64,000 nt of DNA, taken from positions 912,887,840-912,951,839 of the forward strand of contig NC_081409.1 in the NCBI RefSeq assembly GCF_030272615.1, written 5' to 3'. Under the pieces are notes generated by a model. The model was not told where the DNA came from and searched no databases. It saw nothing but the letters and a program-made list of their open reading frames with translations. Every line of letters begins with the position of its first letter. Position 1 is the first letter of the stretch. Shown here one piece after another: positions 23,769 to 35,545 of this stretch. The stretch is from Cryptomeria japonica. Taxonomy: Eukaryota > Streptophyta > Pinopsida > Cupressales > Cupressaceae. The translations under genes and the position numbers were made by a program.

Positions 23769-24891
23769 TGTGTGTGTGAAAAGTGGACCTATATCTATAT
23801 CTGCAATACACAACACTTCAATCAAGTCATTACATGCATGGTTAATCAGATATAATCAATGAATAAATAAACCATAACAAATCGACCCATTGCCTTCTAA
23901 AAGATGCGAGTATAAGATTGCTCTCAGATTATTTAGCAATACCAGTGACTAAACAACATCAAGACGAAGGATTTTATCTATATGAACATGATGAATGCTA
24001 GATGAATGCAATATTGATCTAACAAGATTTAAGCAATATTAAGTTAAATGATTTAATCAATATGAAATAATTAATATGCAATATTCAATGAGTCTAGAGA
24101 AAAAATAGTATAATAACAATATATTCTCCAGCCTCCCTTTGAATGAGAGATGAGCCTGAATTTATAGAAAATTCAGAAAGAAACCAACGGTTGAGATCAA
24201 ATGATGATGAGCGGTCAAGATTTTCCAAGAGGAAGCACAATCTAGGTGAATTGATGTGATTGGATGCTTTTCTCAGTTTTAAAGGAAATTGAACTAAAAT
24301 TAAGATTAAATCAAGAAAAAACTGATTTAAAGGAAATTGAACTAAAATTAAGATTAAATCAGAAAAAAAACTGATTTATTTTCTATTTCATTCAATTTTA
24401 ATATTTAATTGTTTTAATTTTTTTTTTTTTTGAGATTATCTATCAATTTTTAATTTGTTTTTTTCAAGATTATCTCCAATTGATTTCTTTTCTCAAATTT
24501 TAATTCTTTTTTGTCAATTAATTCCTTTTTTGATTTATTTCCATTTTTGAAGATTTGTGCTCAATTGATTTAATTGACTTAAATTAATTCCTCTTTCTTG
24601 ATTTGTTTCCTTTTTTGAAGATTTATGGCAATTTGATTTATTTAATTAAATATGCTAGGATATTTAATTAAAATAAATAAGATAATTGTTTAAAATGATT
24701 TACTTGGAATGATTAATTAATTAAATAAATATTTAATTAATATTGGTTGATTGATTTTGCCATGTGACATTTGATGATTTTAGGAATTAATTGTGTGCTC
24801 AAGATTTATTTAATTGCCTTTGGTTAGGACCTTGGTGACGTTGTCGAGATTAGGGGCTTATGGTTTAGATGACCATTTTTAGGGTATTACA
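23769..24891 (-). repeat. Gy2 5' LTR
   Basis: Plus-strand ends TGTGTGTGTGAAAAG and GGGTATTACA, flanked by CAAAG (24892-24896). It carries the same 48-bp duplication and TATA-like site (about 24160-24167) as its partner. Confidence 0.95.
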
Positions 24892-26221
24892 CAAAGGTTA
24901 TGCACAAGAAGAAGGTGAAGACTATGGTGAGACATTTGCACTAGTTGCAAGATTGGAAGGTCTTAGGACTCTACTTATTTTGTAGCATATAGAGGATTCA
25001 AAGTATATCAGATGGATGTGAAGTCAACATTTCTAAATGGAATATTGGAAGAGGAAGTCTACATTGAACAACTAGATGGTTATGCTTTGACTGAAGCAAA
25101 TGATATGGTGTGCAAACTACACAAGGCACTATATGGTTTGAAGCAAGCACCAAGAGCATGGTATGAAAGACTACATTGTCATTTGGTGAAGATAGGTTTT
25201 CAGAGAACCAGTGAAGACAACAATATATATCTCAAGACTGAAGGAGATAAGATACTGGTTAGTGAGGTATTTATGGATGATATCATTTTTGGAGGCAATG
25301 ATGACACGTGTGATGACTTTGATAATGAGATGAAAAGTGAATTTGAGATGTCTCTAGTAGGAGAGATAAAATTCTTTACAGGTTTGCAAATTCAATAGAT
25401 GAAGAATGATATTTTTATCACAGTCCAAATATGTGAAAGAGGTATTGAAGACTTTTGGAATGGAAGACTGTAAACCAATTGGGACACCAATGGTTACAGG
25501 TTGCAAACTATCTAAGGAGGATGATTCTGCATTAGTTGATGTAAAGGAGTACAGGTCAATGATAGGGAAACTACATTATGTTGTTCACAATAGATAGGAT
25601 ATTGCTCATGCAGTTGGATTAGTTGCCAGATTTCAAAAGAGCCCAAAGGAGACACACATGGTAGCAACTAAAAGAGTATTCAATATTTGAAGGCACAATT
25701 GATTAAATGGATTATGGTATCCATATGCAGGAGACTTTGATTTGAAAGTCTATATAGATGTAGACTGAGCGAGAAATGTTGATGATAGGAAGATTACAAC
25801 CGGAGGTGCATTCTTTCTTGGAGGAAGGCTAGTATCTTGGAGTAGCAAGAAGTAGAGTTGCATATCACAATCAACCGCAGAAGCTTAATATGTTGCAACA
25901 TACATGAATTGCACTCGGGCAATCTAGATGAAACACATTCTGGAAGGTTTCAAGTTGAAGATTACATAACTGGTAAAGATTTTCGGTGATAACACCAGTG
26001 CAATAAACATTTCAAAGAACCCGGTGTTGCATGCAAGAACCAGACATATTGAGTTGAAGTATCATTTCTTGAGAGAGAAAGTGCAAAGTAAAGATGTATC
26101 ACTGGAGCATGTTTCTTCTAAACAACAGCTTGCATATATCTTTACTAAAACTCTACCTAAGGCGACATTTGAGTATCTTAGAGGTGAGCTGGGGGTTGTA
26201 CCCCTACATGAAGTTCATTGA
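24892..26221 (+). pseudogene. Co2 RT and RNase H after the Gy2 insertion
   Basis: Continues the gene broken at 15194. Visible: GYAQEEGEDYGETFA, then a small frame change near 24977, [36 protein letters not shown], an active site reading FMDD in place of YVDD, and [12 protein letters not shown] followed by a TAG and another frame change near 25400. RNase H follows with DDRKITTGGAFFLGG, an AEA motif and [12 protein letters not shown], ending YIFTKTLPKATFEYLRGELG. The stops include TAG, TGA and TAA, so this copy is more decayed than Co1. It would have been the polymerase end of the Co2 polyprotein. Confidence 0.88.
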
Positions 26222-26570
26222 GCAGATGTGGAAGACATCAATCCTGAAGCTTATTGCAAATCTTGAAGCAGGATTGGTGTTGAGTGGAGCTACTTCACAG
26301 GGAGAGAAGCTATTTGCAGAACTGTGAAGTATGACACTGTATGTTTTACTTTCATTTTGGCATTGCTTTCAAAGGGGGAGAAGAATTGAATGATTGAAGA
26401 GGAGAAGAACTTTAGCCACTTACCAACTGAAGACATGGAGATACAGTTGAAGGAGAGTACATGGAAAAATGTAAACCATGATTCCTATACCTGTGTATGT
26501 GCATTACTCTCAATCATCACAATCAGGTGGTATTGATATTTGTATTGCCATCAATGCCAAATGGGGAGAT
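26222..26570 (+). other. Co2 3' untranslated part and PPT
   Basis: Non-coding link from the RNase H stop to the LTR. It holds a purine tract near 26370 (AAAGGGGGAGAAG) and the PPT proper at 26559-26570 (AAATGGGGAGAT) directly before TGTTGGC. Co3 and Co4 have nearly the same PPT sequence. Confidence 0.8.
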
Positions 26571-27012
26571 TGTTGGCATTACATGAAGATTGCATTGATG
26601 AAGTATAGTTTTGTCATTGATGTAAATAGTAACTGGTAATGGAGTTGTATTACAATTGGTAATGATGCAGTTATGCAACCGGTAGTGAAGCAGTGTTGGA
26701 AACTGTATTGGTATTTCAAGCAGAGTGATTGGTGTAGGAGAACCCTTTCAAGCTCTCCCTCCTTCTTATTTTGTTGGTGTTATGCTTCTTATGAAGCCAT
26801 TGTACATAAAATAATGAGCCATGTGCTCATAGGTCCTAGGTAGGGTCCTAGTGGAGATCTTAGGGGTCATAAGTCAAGATTGTGATTTTCTTGAAAATGG
26901 AGGGTATGTGTGTCTTTGTGGTGCTTAGGGGTCCTTTATAACATGGTGGTGTCCTTAGGTTGGCCCAATGTGGGTTTAGGAGTCATGAAAAGCAACATTG
27001 AGAAAGTTGCTC

Positions 27013-27054
27013 AAAAGTTGCATGACAACTTTTAAAAGTTGTCAAGCAACTTTT
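27013..27054. repeat. 42-bp near-perfect palindrome
   Basis: Arms 27013-27033 and 27034-27054 (AAAAGTTGCATGACAACTTTT-type) pair with one mismatch and no loop. Lies in the extra U3 part of the Co2 LTR. Confidence 0.9.
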
Positions 27055-28682
27055 CCACCAGGGGGTCAAAATCCTTAGTTTGGCATGGACAACCCTAATA
27101 TGGGAACACAGATCATGGCCAAGGTGGTATAAGTATTTGCAAACCCTAAATTAATGGGTTGGATGTCAGACATTGTACGACCCTAGCAAAAAGACCAGAC
27201 TGAGACTACAAAACTGTTACCAGTCAGTTTGAATGAAGCAACCAAGCAAGTTAATGGATTGAGATACGTCCAAAACTATGTGGAATGTCTTTCATGGTGC
27301 AAATAATTTCATTTAAATCAATTATTTTAGGTGTTTATTTGCAGATTGAGTGTGTTTGTAAATAGTTTGTAAATTGTCTTCTCACTGTCCAGTTTTGGAC
27401 AAGATTGTGTAAATGGCTGCATAACTCCATTCCCCATTGTGGAACCACCATAAAACCATGGGGAATGAGAGTGCAGACCTTGTACCATACTGTAAAACAA
27501 GAAGGGCCCTTGAAAATGCAGGGAGGCCATCAAGAGACCCAATCCTAGGCGAGACTAAACAGTGCCCGACTAGGAGAGGTTAAGTTGCAGAGGTCTTGGA
27601 GAGTAAGGTTGGATAGAGGAAAGTACACCCTTTGGAGGAGGTGTAAAGGAGTGTTTGAAGCATCATTGGTGTGAAGGAGGAGCCTCCACCAATCCAGACA
27701 AGGTAGCTAAAACACAAAACACTCACTGTGACCTAGGCAGACCACAAAACCCTTAAAAACCCCAAAATTTGTTCAAGGCACTGTACGACCACTTGGAGGC
27801 CCAAAACCTAGAAAATCCTTGAGCCCTTGCCAATTGAATGGTAGTCTATTTTGGGAGTTTGGGTTGTGTATGCATAATTTGTGAGAGAAAGCCCTAAAGG
27901 ACTGGGTAGGAGGCCTAATTGGTCGTAATCCTTGTAGCCCTGTTTTGTAAGCAAAAACACAAAACAGTGAAATCGGTAGAAAGGATGAAGGTAACAACTT
28001 CTTGGGGGCACATGGAGGGATGTAAAACATGGTTTAAGACCTAATTTAACCTTGCTAAGACCTTGGAAGGTGTGGAACAAGCCTAGCCCTTATTAGCCAT
28101 AGTAAGGGGTTTTGAGTCTCATGAGTATGTGAGACCTTAGGAGCAGCATAGCAACTCATTGGTGGGTGGATTGGGCAAGGTCAGGGGATTCCTCAAGCAA
28201 AGGAAGTCCTAGAGACCCTAGGGTGTGAGGAGAACACTAGGTGATCCAAGGAAAGGATCCAAGAGCATAGACTAGGCTAGTCTATCCCAAGCACCAACCC
28301 ATCAGTGATCAACCGGTAACCCTAACCTATTGATAAGCAAAACCCTAACCGATGGAGCTTGGAGAATCTGTTATGATGATCTATGATTGAATGGTGATTG
28401 AAGATGATTATGCCATGTATGCATGTTGCACGTGATGAGTTTCAAAGTGATTTTGGTGTGTGAAGATAACTGTTTATCTTGGGAATGAGCAAGTGCATAG
28501 CATGAAGTGGAAACCGCGTGATGAGTTATAGGATTCGATAAGCAGTGATCTAGGAGCAGTCGAGGTTGTCTAGAACAATGTGCATATGATTACTATGTAA
28601 TCTAACGGTCATGTTTGAACTGATATGTTTGTAATCTCTATGAGATCTTAGGTTTTGTTATGTGTTACCGACCTATTGTATT

Positions 28683-28691
28683 TTCTTATAA
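28683..28691 (+). promoter_or_regulatory. TATA-like site of the Co2 LTR
   Basis: TTCTTATAAGG, at the position equivalent to CCTTTATAAGG in the Co3 LTRs. Confidence 0.45.
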
Positions 28692-29911
28692 GGTCGATGA
28701 GTTATTTTGTAATAGTGTTGGCAATTTTGGTTATGTGTGGTAGTCTGATTGTTGCCAAACCCAAAGGAGTATCTACAGAATGTTTTGAAGGCAGATTTGA
28801 GCATAAAAGGATATGATCAAGCAGAGAAGTATTATTACCAGATCAACAAGACCTTGTTGTTCTCTAACAATTACAACAGTTAAATCCCCTAATCAGGTAA
28901 GCTTTAATAGGCTTGGTGCTATCTAAATCCTCTAGCCAGGTGACCCATTAGCTTGGATTTGAAATCCTCTACTGAGGTTACTCCTAACAGGGTATTGCTC
29001 TTAATAGGGTATTTTAGTCAATCCCTTAACCAGGTGGTCCTTAACCGGATCCGTTCTTAACATGACATTTTGTAAAGCTTCTAACAAGGCTTGGCTCCTA
29101 ACATGGCGAACTTCAGAAGAGTTCAGAATACTTGTGGGTATTCATCCCCACCGTGGTTTTTCCCATTTGGGTTTCCACATCAAAAATCATTGTGTCAAGT
29201 GGTGAATGATTTTGTTTATGTTTTGATATGGTTAATATGTTTAACTGGTAAAACCACTAAGACATGTTTAGATGATCGGAAGTGATCTGAAATGAGTTAT
29301 TATTGGTGTTAGTAATGTGTTTTGATGTTTTGGATAAAAGGTATCTAATTTACAGATCTGATTACACTGTTATATTGATATTTTAGTCAACCGGTAAACT
29401 TGACAGTGCAGTTACAGTTTATGGTTCAGTGTCTAAACCGGTTAGTTCAGTGAATGATTTATGAGTTGGGATTAAGTTTCGTGAAAGTTTAGTTTGTTTT
29501 CTATCTACTGATTCACCCCCCCCTCCTTTCAGTAGTTGATCGGATCATTATTGATTCATCATATCATCACAATCTCATTACCTGCCTAATTTGTTCTATT
29601 TAAAGGCAACTTACAAAGCATGTGAATTTTTCAACACAATGCTTCAAAGAGTTATGTGATCTCATTGAATGCACTGTAATTAGAAAAGTTATGTCATTAC
29701 CCTCATATTATCAAATGGTCATTTATGTGCGAGTTTACTAAAATCTAAAATGAATCAATTTCTAATAAATTCATATTGGCAAAATTTAGAATGCCAAATG
29801 ATAGATTATTTATTCATCAATTTAATTTTGAATAGTTAATAATCTATAAATAATTAAAATTGTTCTTTAATTTTTTTAACTAATAATTTATTATTATTTC
29901 TAAGTAAGTAA

Positions 29912-29912
<1 letters not shown>

Positions 29913-29947
<35 letters not shown>
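29913..29947. repeat. TA microsatellite
   Basis: About 17 uninterrupted TA units. Confidence 0.95.
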
Positions 29948-29948
<1 letters not shown>

Positions 29949-29949
29949 C

Positions 29950-30025
29950 TTAGAATTTCACTTCACATGTCTCTATTGGGAATTGAACTTGGGTCTCCAC
30001 ATTAAGCTCAACCCCTTGGACAAGT
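29950..30025 (-). repeat. Possible tRNA-derived SINE or tRNA-like fragment
   Basis: On the minus strand a stretch reads AAGGGGTTGAGCTTAATG then AGACCCAAGTTCAATTCCC. The second part resembles a polymerase III B box (GTTCAATTCC against GWTCRANNC). It is bordered by a TA microsatellite. There is no foldable complete tRNA, so it is a fragment at best. Confidence 0.35.
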
Positions 30026-31108
30026 TTTTAAATAATTAGTAATTGCTAATTACTTAATTATTATTATTTAAAATTGTTTAAAAAATATAACTTGTCCCAT
30101 TCTTTATAGTTTTATTTTTAAAAATTAAAATTAAAAATTTAACTATTGTTAACAATATTAAATCTTAATTGTTAATTAGTAATTATTTATTATAAATTAT
30201 CATTAAATATTATAAATAATTATATATCATTGTAAACTCATTTATTTATCAATATTAATTTTAATATTTGAATTTATAATTTTAATTAAAATTGTTGTGT
30301 AAAATTGATTTTAACTAATAATTTCTACATGATATATTATTTGTAATTAAATTTTATTTTTAATACTTTTCATTACTTATTATTATTGTCAGTATCTTTA
30401 AAAAAAATCTTTCTAAACATGTATATTAAGAAATTTCTTTTTAAAAAAAAAAAAATTATTTAAAAAAATAAAAAAATAAATTATTTTTTTAATAGTATTG
30501 ATTATTAATAATTATTAAAATCTTAAACATCAAAAGAATAAATAACCATGAAAATGTAAAATCGCAAAGGGAAGAAAGCTTATACAATATATCAAATATT
30601 ATTATTTATTAAAATATTTTCTAAGAGATAAGTCTTATTCTTGTTGCTGAAACCAAAAAATATTTAACTATTTTTTTCAAATGGAGGAAGCTTCTAGAAA
30701 ATATTCCAAATATTTCACCCACTTTCACTTCAATTCCTTTTCCACAGGGCTTTGATGGGACGTGAATTTGTCTATGGAAATGTAATTACTGTTTGTAGCA
30801 GTATTTTGGCAGAAGGTAAATTACAAATTCAGTGCTGACGTCCAACATGAGACTTTCTTGGGACGGAACGAATGACATCAAATTAACCCGGTTTAACGAT
30901 CTCGCCTTTCCGACATGCGTAAGACAATACCGGCGGGCTATGCCCACCCTATCGGCTAATAAAACTGGCATATATCAATCAAACACTCTACCATGGCATA
31001 TATTCATAGTAAGTATGCTCACCAACAAATTGTTTCAACCACAATGTACTACATGTCCAAAAACAAAATAATAATATACTAACTAATGCATAATTATATA
31101 TATTCATG

Positions 31109-31109
<1 letters not shown>

Positions 31110-31142
<33 letters not shown>
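31110..31142. repeat. TA microsatellite
   Basis: About 16 TA units after ATGAA. Confidence 0.95.
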
Positions 31143-31146
<4 letters not shown>

Positions 31147-32558
31147 TACTTATTATTAAATAGTCATTAATAAGGAATAGTATAATAAAATACTTACTAT
31201 GAATATTAATAGATGTTATTAATAATTAATATTATAATAATTTATTATTATATGTTTATTATTATTATAATATAGGCAAATTATTACATGTATAATTACA
31301 CATGGTACTAGTTATCATACTTATTATAATATTTGATTAATTAACAATAATAATTGTATGGGTAGGTAGGCTTGTGTATTTTGAGCAATACTGAAGGGTT
31401 TTCTTACTGGTTCTTTCCCTTTAGTGCTCCTTGAACTAGACACCTTGTAAAAAAAATTAAATATATTAATATAATTCAATGGTTTACCCACTTTTATAAA
31501 TAATAATAATAATAATTGTATAGTTATTATATTATATAATAATAATTATAATGTATATTAATAAATTAAAATTTAATGATTAAGAATTTTTGTATATGGA
31601 GCTTTAATTCTAATTTGACATACTTTGTTTCTTGCAAAACCTTTACTCTACATATCTAATTTTTGTTACATGCAAAAATCATTCTTGTTACAATGTTGTT
31701 TAACTAAGTAAATATGTTATAGATTTTACTAATTCACACAAACTAGGTGCAATTCATCTTTTGTTTCCTTACAAAAGAAAAATATTTTATGATTTAATAC
31801 TTAAACATAAATGGTTCAAGGATAAACTTTGCTCAACACTATTTATCAAAAGATTTACTATATTATTTAAAGAATTTCAAATTATTATTTAACGATGTAC
31901 AATTGTATTTACAATAGAAGAACCTATCCCAATTACATTTCCATATATAACCTAAATACAAAGATTGTACATATAATAACAAATCCAATTACTTGGACCA
32001 ACCTTTGGAGGCACAATTCTAGCAGATGAAGAAATATCAGTGTGACCTTCCATATAAGAGACATTATCCTCCACAATAGGAGACACTTGCTGAATAGGTT
32101 TGATATTTAGAGGCTCTTCATTGGATGACCAAACTGATCATGCAAACCAACAAATCAATCCAAAGCCACCACAAGAATGTCAACATTAACATGGTCTAGA
32201 AGTATTTCAATCTCTTGCAATATTTGGTCTAAATTGTAACAGATTATAATTGACTTGACTGCACATAATAACTCACCACAATACCCAGTAATTTAAAAAC
32301 ATAAAAGGCTACTAATGGAAAAATCACCATGATCAAATCACTAATTTTCCAAATCAATTTATTACTGCAATTCTTATTTAAAGAATCCTAAATTATCATT
32401 TAACAATGTCAATATTTTAAAATTATCACTACAATTTACAAAAGTTCTAACTCCAATACAAAAGCATTATGGCAAGAACTTGATGCAAATGCGTCTCTTG
32501 TTTCACATAAATATTACATTAATTATCCAAAAAAAGGCTTAATATCTCATGATGCAAT

Positions 32559-32718
<160 letters not shown>

Positions 32719-34842
32719 ACCCGCTTCTTATTAAGTCCATTGATTATTTCAATGTCACATGCACACTTTTAGAAACATATATAAAGCCCCCCCTGTATGG
32801 TGGAAAAGAGAGACATGAATCAAATAATGCATCCAACTCAAAAAAATTAGTTTATTGTTTCATCTAACATTCAACTAACATATTAGGTTATCTAGCTTAT
32901 TTATATATACTTGTAATTATGCCTATCACTATATCAACATGCAAGCTAGTATTTATAAACTATACCTAGCCCACAATCATTTCCCCTCTAAAGTACAATT
33001 GAAATTTGAATTATATAAAGCATATTTTTTTGTAATTCTAATGCATTAATTATTTAAGTTGGTGGTTGAGTGTGGCTAAAGGCGTCCATGGTAGCTAGTT
33101 TATGAAGTCCACAACAGAATATTGCATTATCATGGTGTTGGTAGATAATACAAGTCCTATCTTATAAATATGAAATTGTTGGCAATCAATTCTCAACTCT
33201 ATTACTATAGGAAACTTAAATTATAGATTTTATAGGGCCTACTTCTATTATTATAGTTCTCTAGACCTAATTAGGGTGAACGTTTCAAAAATATGTTGTT
33301 GGGATTCTTGGAGGAGCAAGTTTTTCTACAATAACCACACACCTTATGGGTCATCAAGTGAGTCTATCATTGGAAGATCACATGGTCTATGCTCCTTTAT
33401 GATACATTTTCCTTCAGTTTTTTTTTGGAATCCCTAGGAGCATGCCACAAGGCTTCAATTAAGTTGTAACTTAACTTCAACCAACAAAATAACTTGGGTC
33501 TATAAATGCTTTAACACTTTTTGAGCATTATAGTACTACTTACACAACCACATGTCACAACACCAAGGATACTTGTGAAATCATCTAATGCCTCCTTGAA
33601 CAACACCTACAAGCTATTAGATTAGACCCAACTTGAAGAGCTAGATGACATGCATTCATGGGACCTAGAAGTTTATCAAACTGCACAAAGTGAAAGAAAT
33701 TAGGGAGGATTCAAGTAGAAACTATAGGGAAATTTTATTGATTGAACATCAAGGTGGGATGAATCTTCTATTTTTTGTAAAGGATATACTATAATCTTGG
33801 TGACTCCAAAAGGTTTTTTCACTTGTAGAAGGAGGGGGACCAATAAGTGTATCCAGTGGGTGTAGAGTCACCAACCAATAAATAAAACTTCAAAATTTCA
33901 AAACTCACATTGAATATAACTACCCCTTAAACCCAACTAAGGGAAGCCATGATCTTCCCCTAATCGTCATTCTTGTGTAGGTTGACCTTTTGTAGTAGCC
34001 TACACTCATGATCTACCTTTAATGTATGTTCATATGATATAATTGAGCTCATTGGCTAAAAACTTGCACAAGTTTCCCTAGGATAGAAATTGGCTTTATT
34101 ATCCAACCATCATTTCCTTTTTTTTTTTTCTTATGTCAAGAATAACCCATCAATCTCAATCTCCTCTAGACCTTTGTTCCTAACTTCTTTTAGAAGGTAC
34201 TTGTAGAGAGCACCATGTTATTAGAATCCATTAGAGAGGGGAGGTTTGATTTATGATGATATGGATGTAGGCTTCAATGTCTACTATATATTATGCGATG
34301 ACTGATTGACATTCTATACATTCTAGTATAAAAACATCATTGTTCAAGACATTTTTAATATGTTAGGTAGTGAAAAATCTATTCTATATATCTATGGTGA
34401 TCAAATTTAGTGTATATGCATTGTATATTAGCATGATAGTGGTTTATGCATTATTGACTATGGGAATGAGGGAACACCAACATCAATATGCATCTAAACC
34501 ATTGAGTATAAAGCCTAATCATACTCAATAAATTTTAGCATTTATGTGAATGGCTAGTAGAATGCTAAAACACCTTTCATTGTTCTCAATGAAGACCATG
34601 TATGATCTCAATGAGTCTATAGAAATTTTGAGCTCCTCAATTTTGTCCTGGATTATTTTAGCATATATTCTTTGCTCTTAATCATCACTCTTCTTTGTGA
34701 AATATTTTATAGTTTTCTTCTATGTGTCTCTTTGATTATAGAGTAGAGTGAGCTAGTTGTACTAAGTATTTAGTTTCATACTTATAGATCTTTATTGCAT
34801 TATTGAGACACTAGAAGGAGATGTCCTCGATAGTGCTTTTCC

Positions 34843-35139
34843 TCACGAGTGTCCTTGATAGGTTGGTACAGAAATGAAACAACAAGAGGGAGCATTTATG
34901 TTTGCAAGACTCCTTTCATTTGGGTGTGGAGCATTTATGTTTGGACATCTCTCTATGTCAAGATAGACAGTGATATCAAGGGGCTTATCAATGGATACAA
35001 TTATGTTCTTCATAAATACACTTGTCTCGTCGTACGCGTTTTGGAAGAGACTTTGATTTTTTGCATTAGAAAAATCTTGCAATAATTTGTCATCGGGCGT
35101 TAGGAAATGAAAGGAGAAACACTCATCCAAATTGATCAT
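34843..35139 (-). other. Shared small ORF in repeat A (98 codons)
   Basis: Open frame from MINLDECFSFHFL to PTYQGHS. The first 62 residues recur in copy B (40341-40529) with one replacement, Ala to Val. I do not recognise it. It may be an exon, a decayed element gene, or chance openness within a highly similar block. Confidence 0.3.
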
Positions 35140-35545
35140 TCAATAAAACTGGCATATATCAATCAAACACTCTGTCATGGCTTAATTTCAATGGACTGAG
35201 AGAGAACGTGAAGCAAAAGGGCCCATGACTGATAGTAGTACACATAATAAAGTCTTTTCTACAGTCCCAAGATTTTACTCCTCTTCAATCTTCAACTACA
35301 TATATAGTTTGGATAATAACAAATAACAACCAAGGGGCAACTTAATTTATTGTCTTGTGCATAGTTTTTCAGACATTTAGTGTTAAAGCTCCTGTGAGTA
35401 ATTAGAACAGTGGACCAATCGACTAGGTCATGGACCTTTGGTGACCTCATCTTATTTTTGGCTCTTTGTGTTCCTGTCATAGGCCCCATAAGCTCAAATC
35501 CCTAGAGATGATGTTCTGATATGCACATTAGAGCAACATCTATAA

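Larger units (their letters stand above)
15195..24891 (-). mobile_element. Gy2: gypsy-type element lacking pol, in Co2
   Basis: 9.7 kb with LTRs of 1,121 and 1,123 bp, about 2 percent different by eye, flanked by CAAAG at 15190-15194 and 24892-24896. A PPT next to the left LTR and a tRNA-Lys-type PBS next to the right one set the minus orientation. The only long ORF is a gag-like protein at 19428-21725. No protease, RT or integrase motif is seen in the remaining 7 kb. It is therefore non-autonomous and would depend on another gypsy element. Confidence 0.92.
14700..29547 (+). mobile_element. Co2: 5'-truncated SIRE-like Ty1/copia, host of Gy2
   Basis: The plus-strand copia 3' half: integrase-RT linker, RT and RNase H, PPT at 26559-26570 and a long 3' LTR from 26571. 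LTR, gag, protease and integrase are absent on the 5' side. Gy2 splits the RT gene at the codons for VCK/GYAQ. The RT resembles that of Co4 at 53376-54962 (same VCKGYAQ, MDVKS and LNGILEEE phrases), so the two belong to related SIRE/Maximus-like families. The 5' border near 14700 is uncertain. Confidence 0.8.
26571..29547 (+). repeat. Co2 3' LTR, unusually long
   Basis: Starts TGTTGGCATTACATG after the PPT and ends near GATCGGATCA, just past a C-run (about 29516-29523) that also marks the LTR ends of Co3 and Co4. From the TATA-like site (28683-28691) to the CCGTGG motif (29151) is 468 bp, the same distance as in the Co3 LTR. The U3 part, however, is about 2.1 kb against about 0.43 kb in Co3. 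A further insertion within U3, roughly 26750-28350, is likely, but I could not find its ends. The 3' border is placed by analogy. Confidence 0.65.
29548..32514. other. AT-rich intergenic DNA
   Basis: No supported gene. It contains two TA microsatellites, a tRNA-like fragment, and a less AT-rich patch at 30690-31000 with a CTTCTAGAAAATATTCC stretch. A 32-bp phrase at 30959-30990 (start AATAAAACTGGCATATATC) recurs in repeats A and B. Confidence 0.6.

Noticed and set aside
27773..28080. Two overlapping minus-strand ORFs of 85-90 codons
   Set aside because: No motif, no frame conservation to test, and they lie in the extra U3 part of an LTR.
30690..31000. Host gene promoter or exon with a heat-shock-like element (CTTCTAGAAAATATTCC)
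   Set aside because: No coding frame with known domain follows; a single motif is weak evidence.
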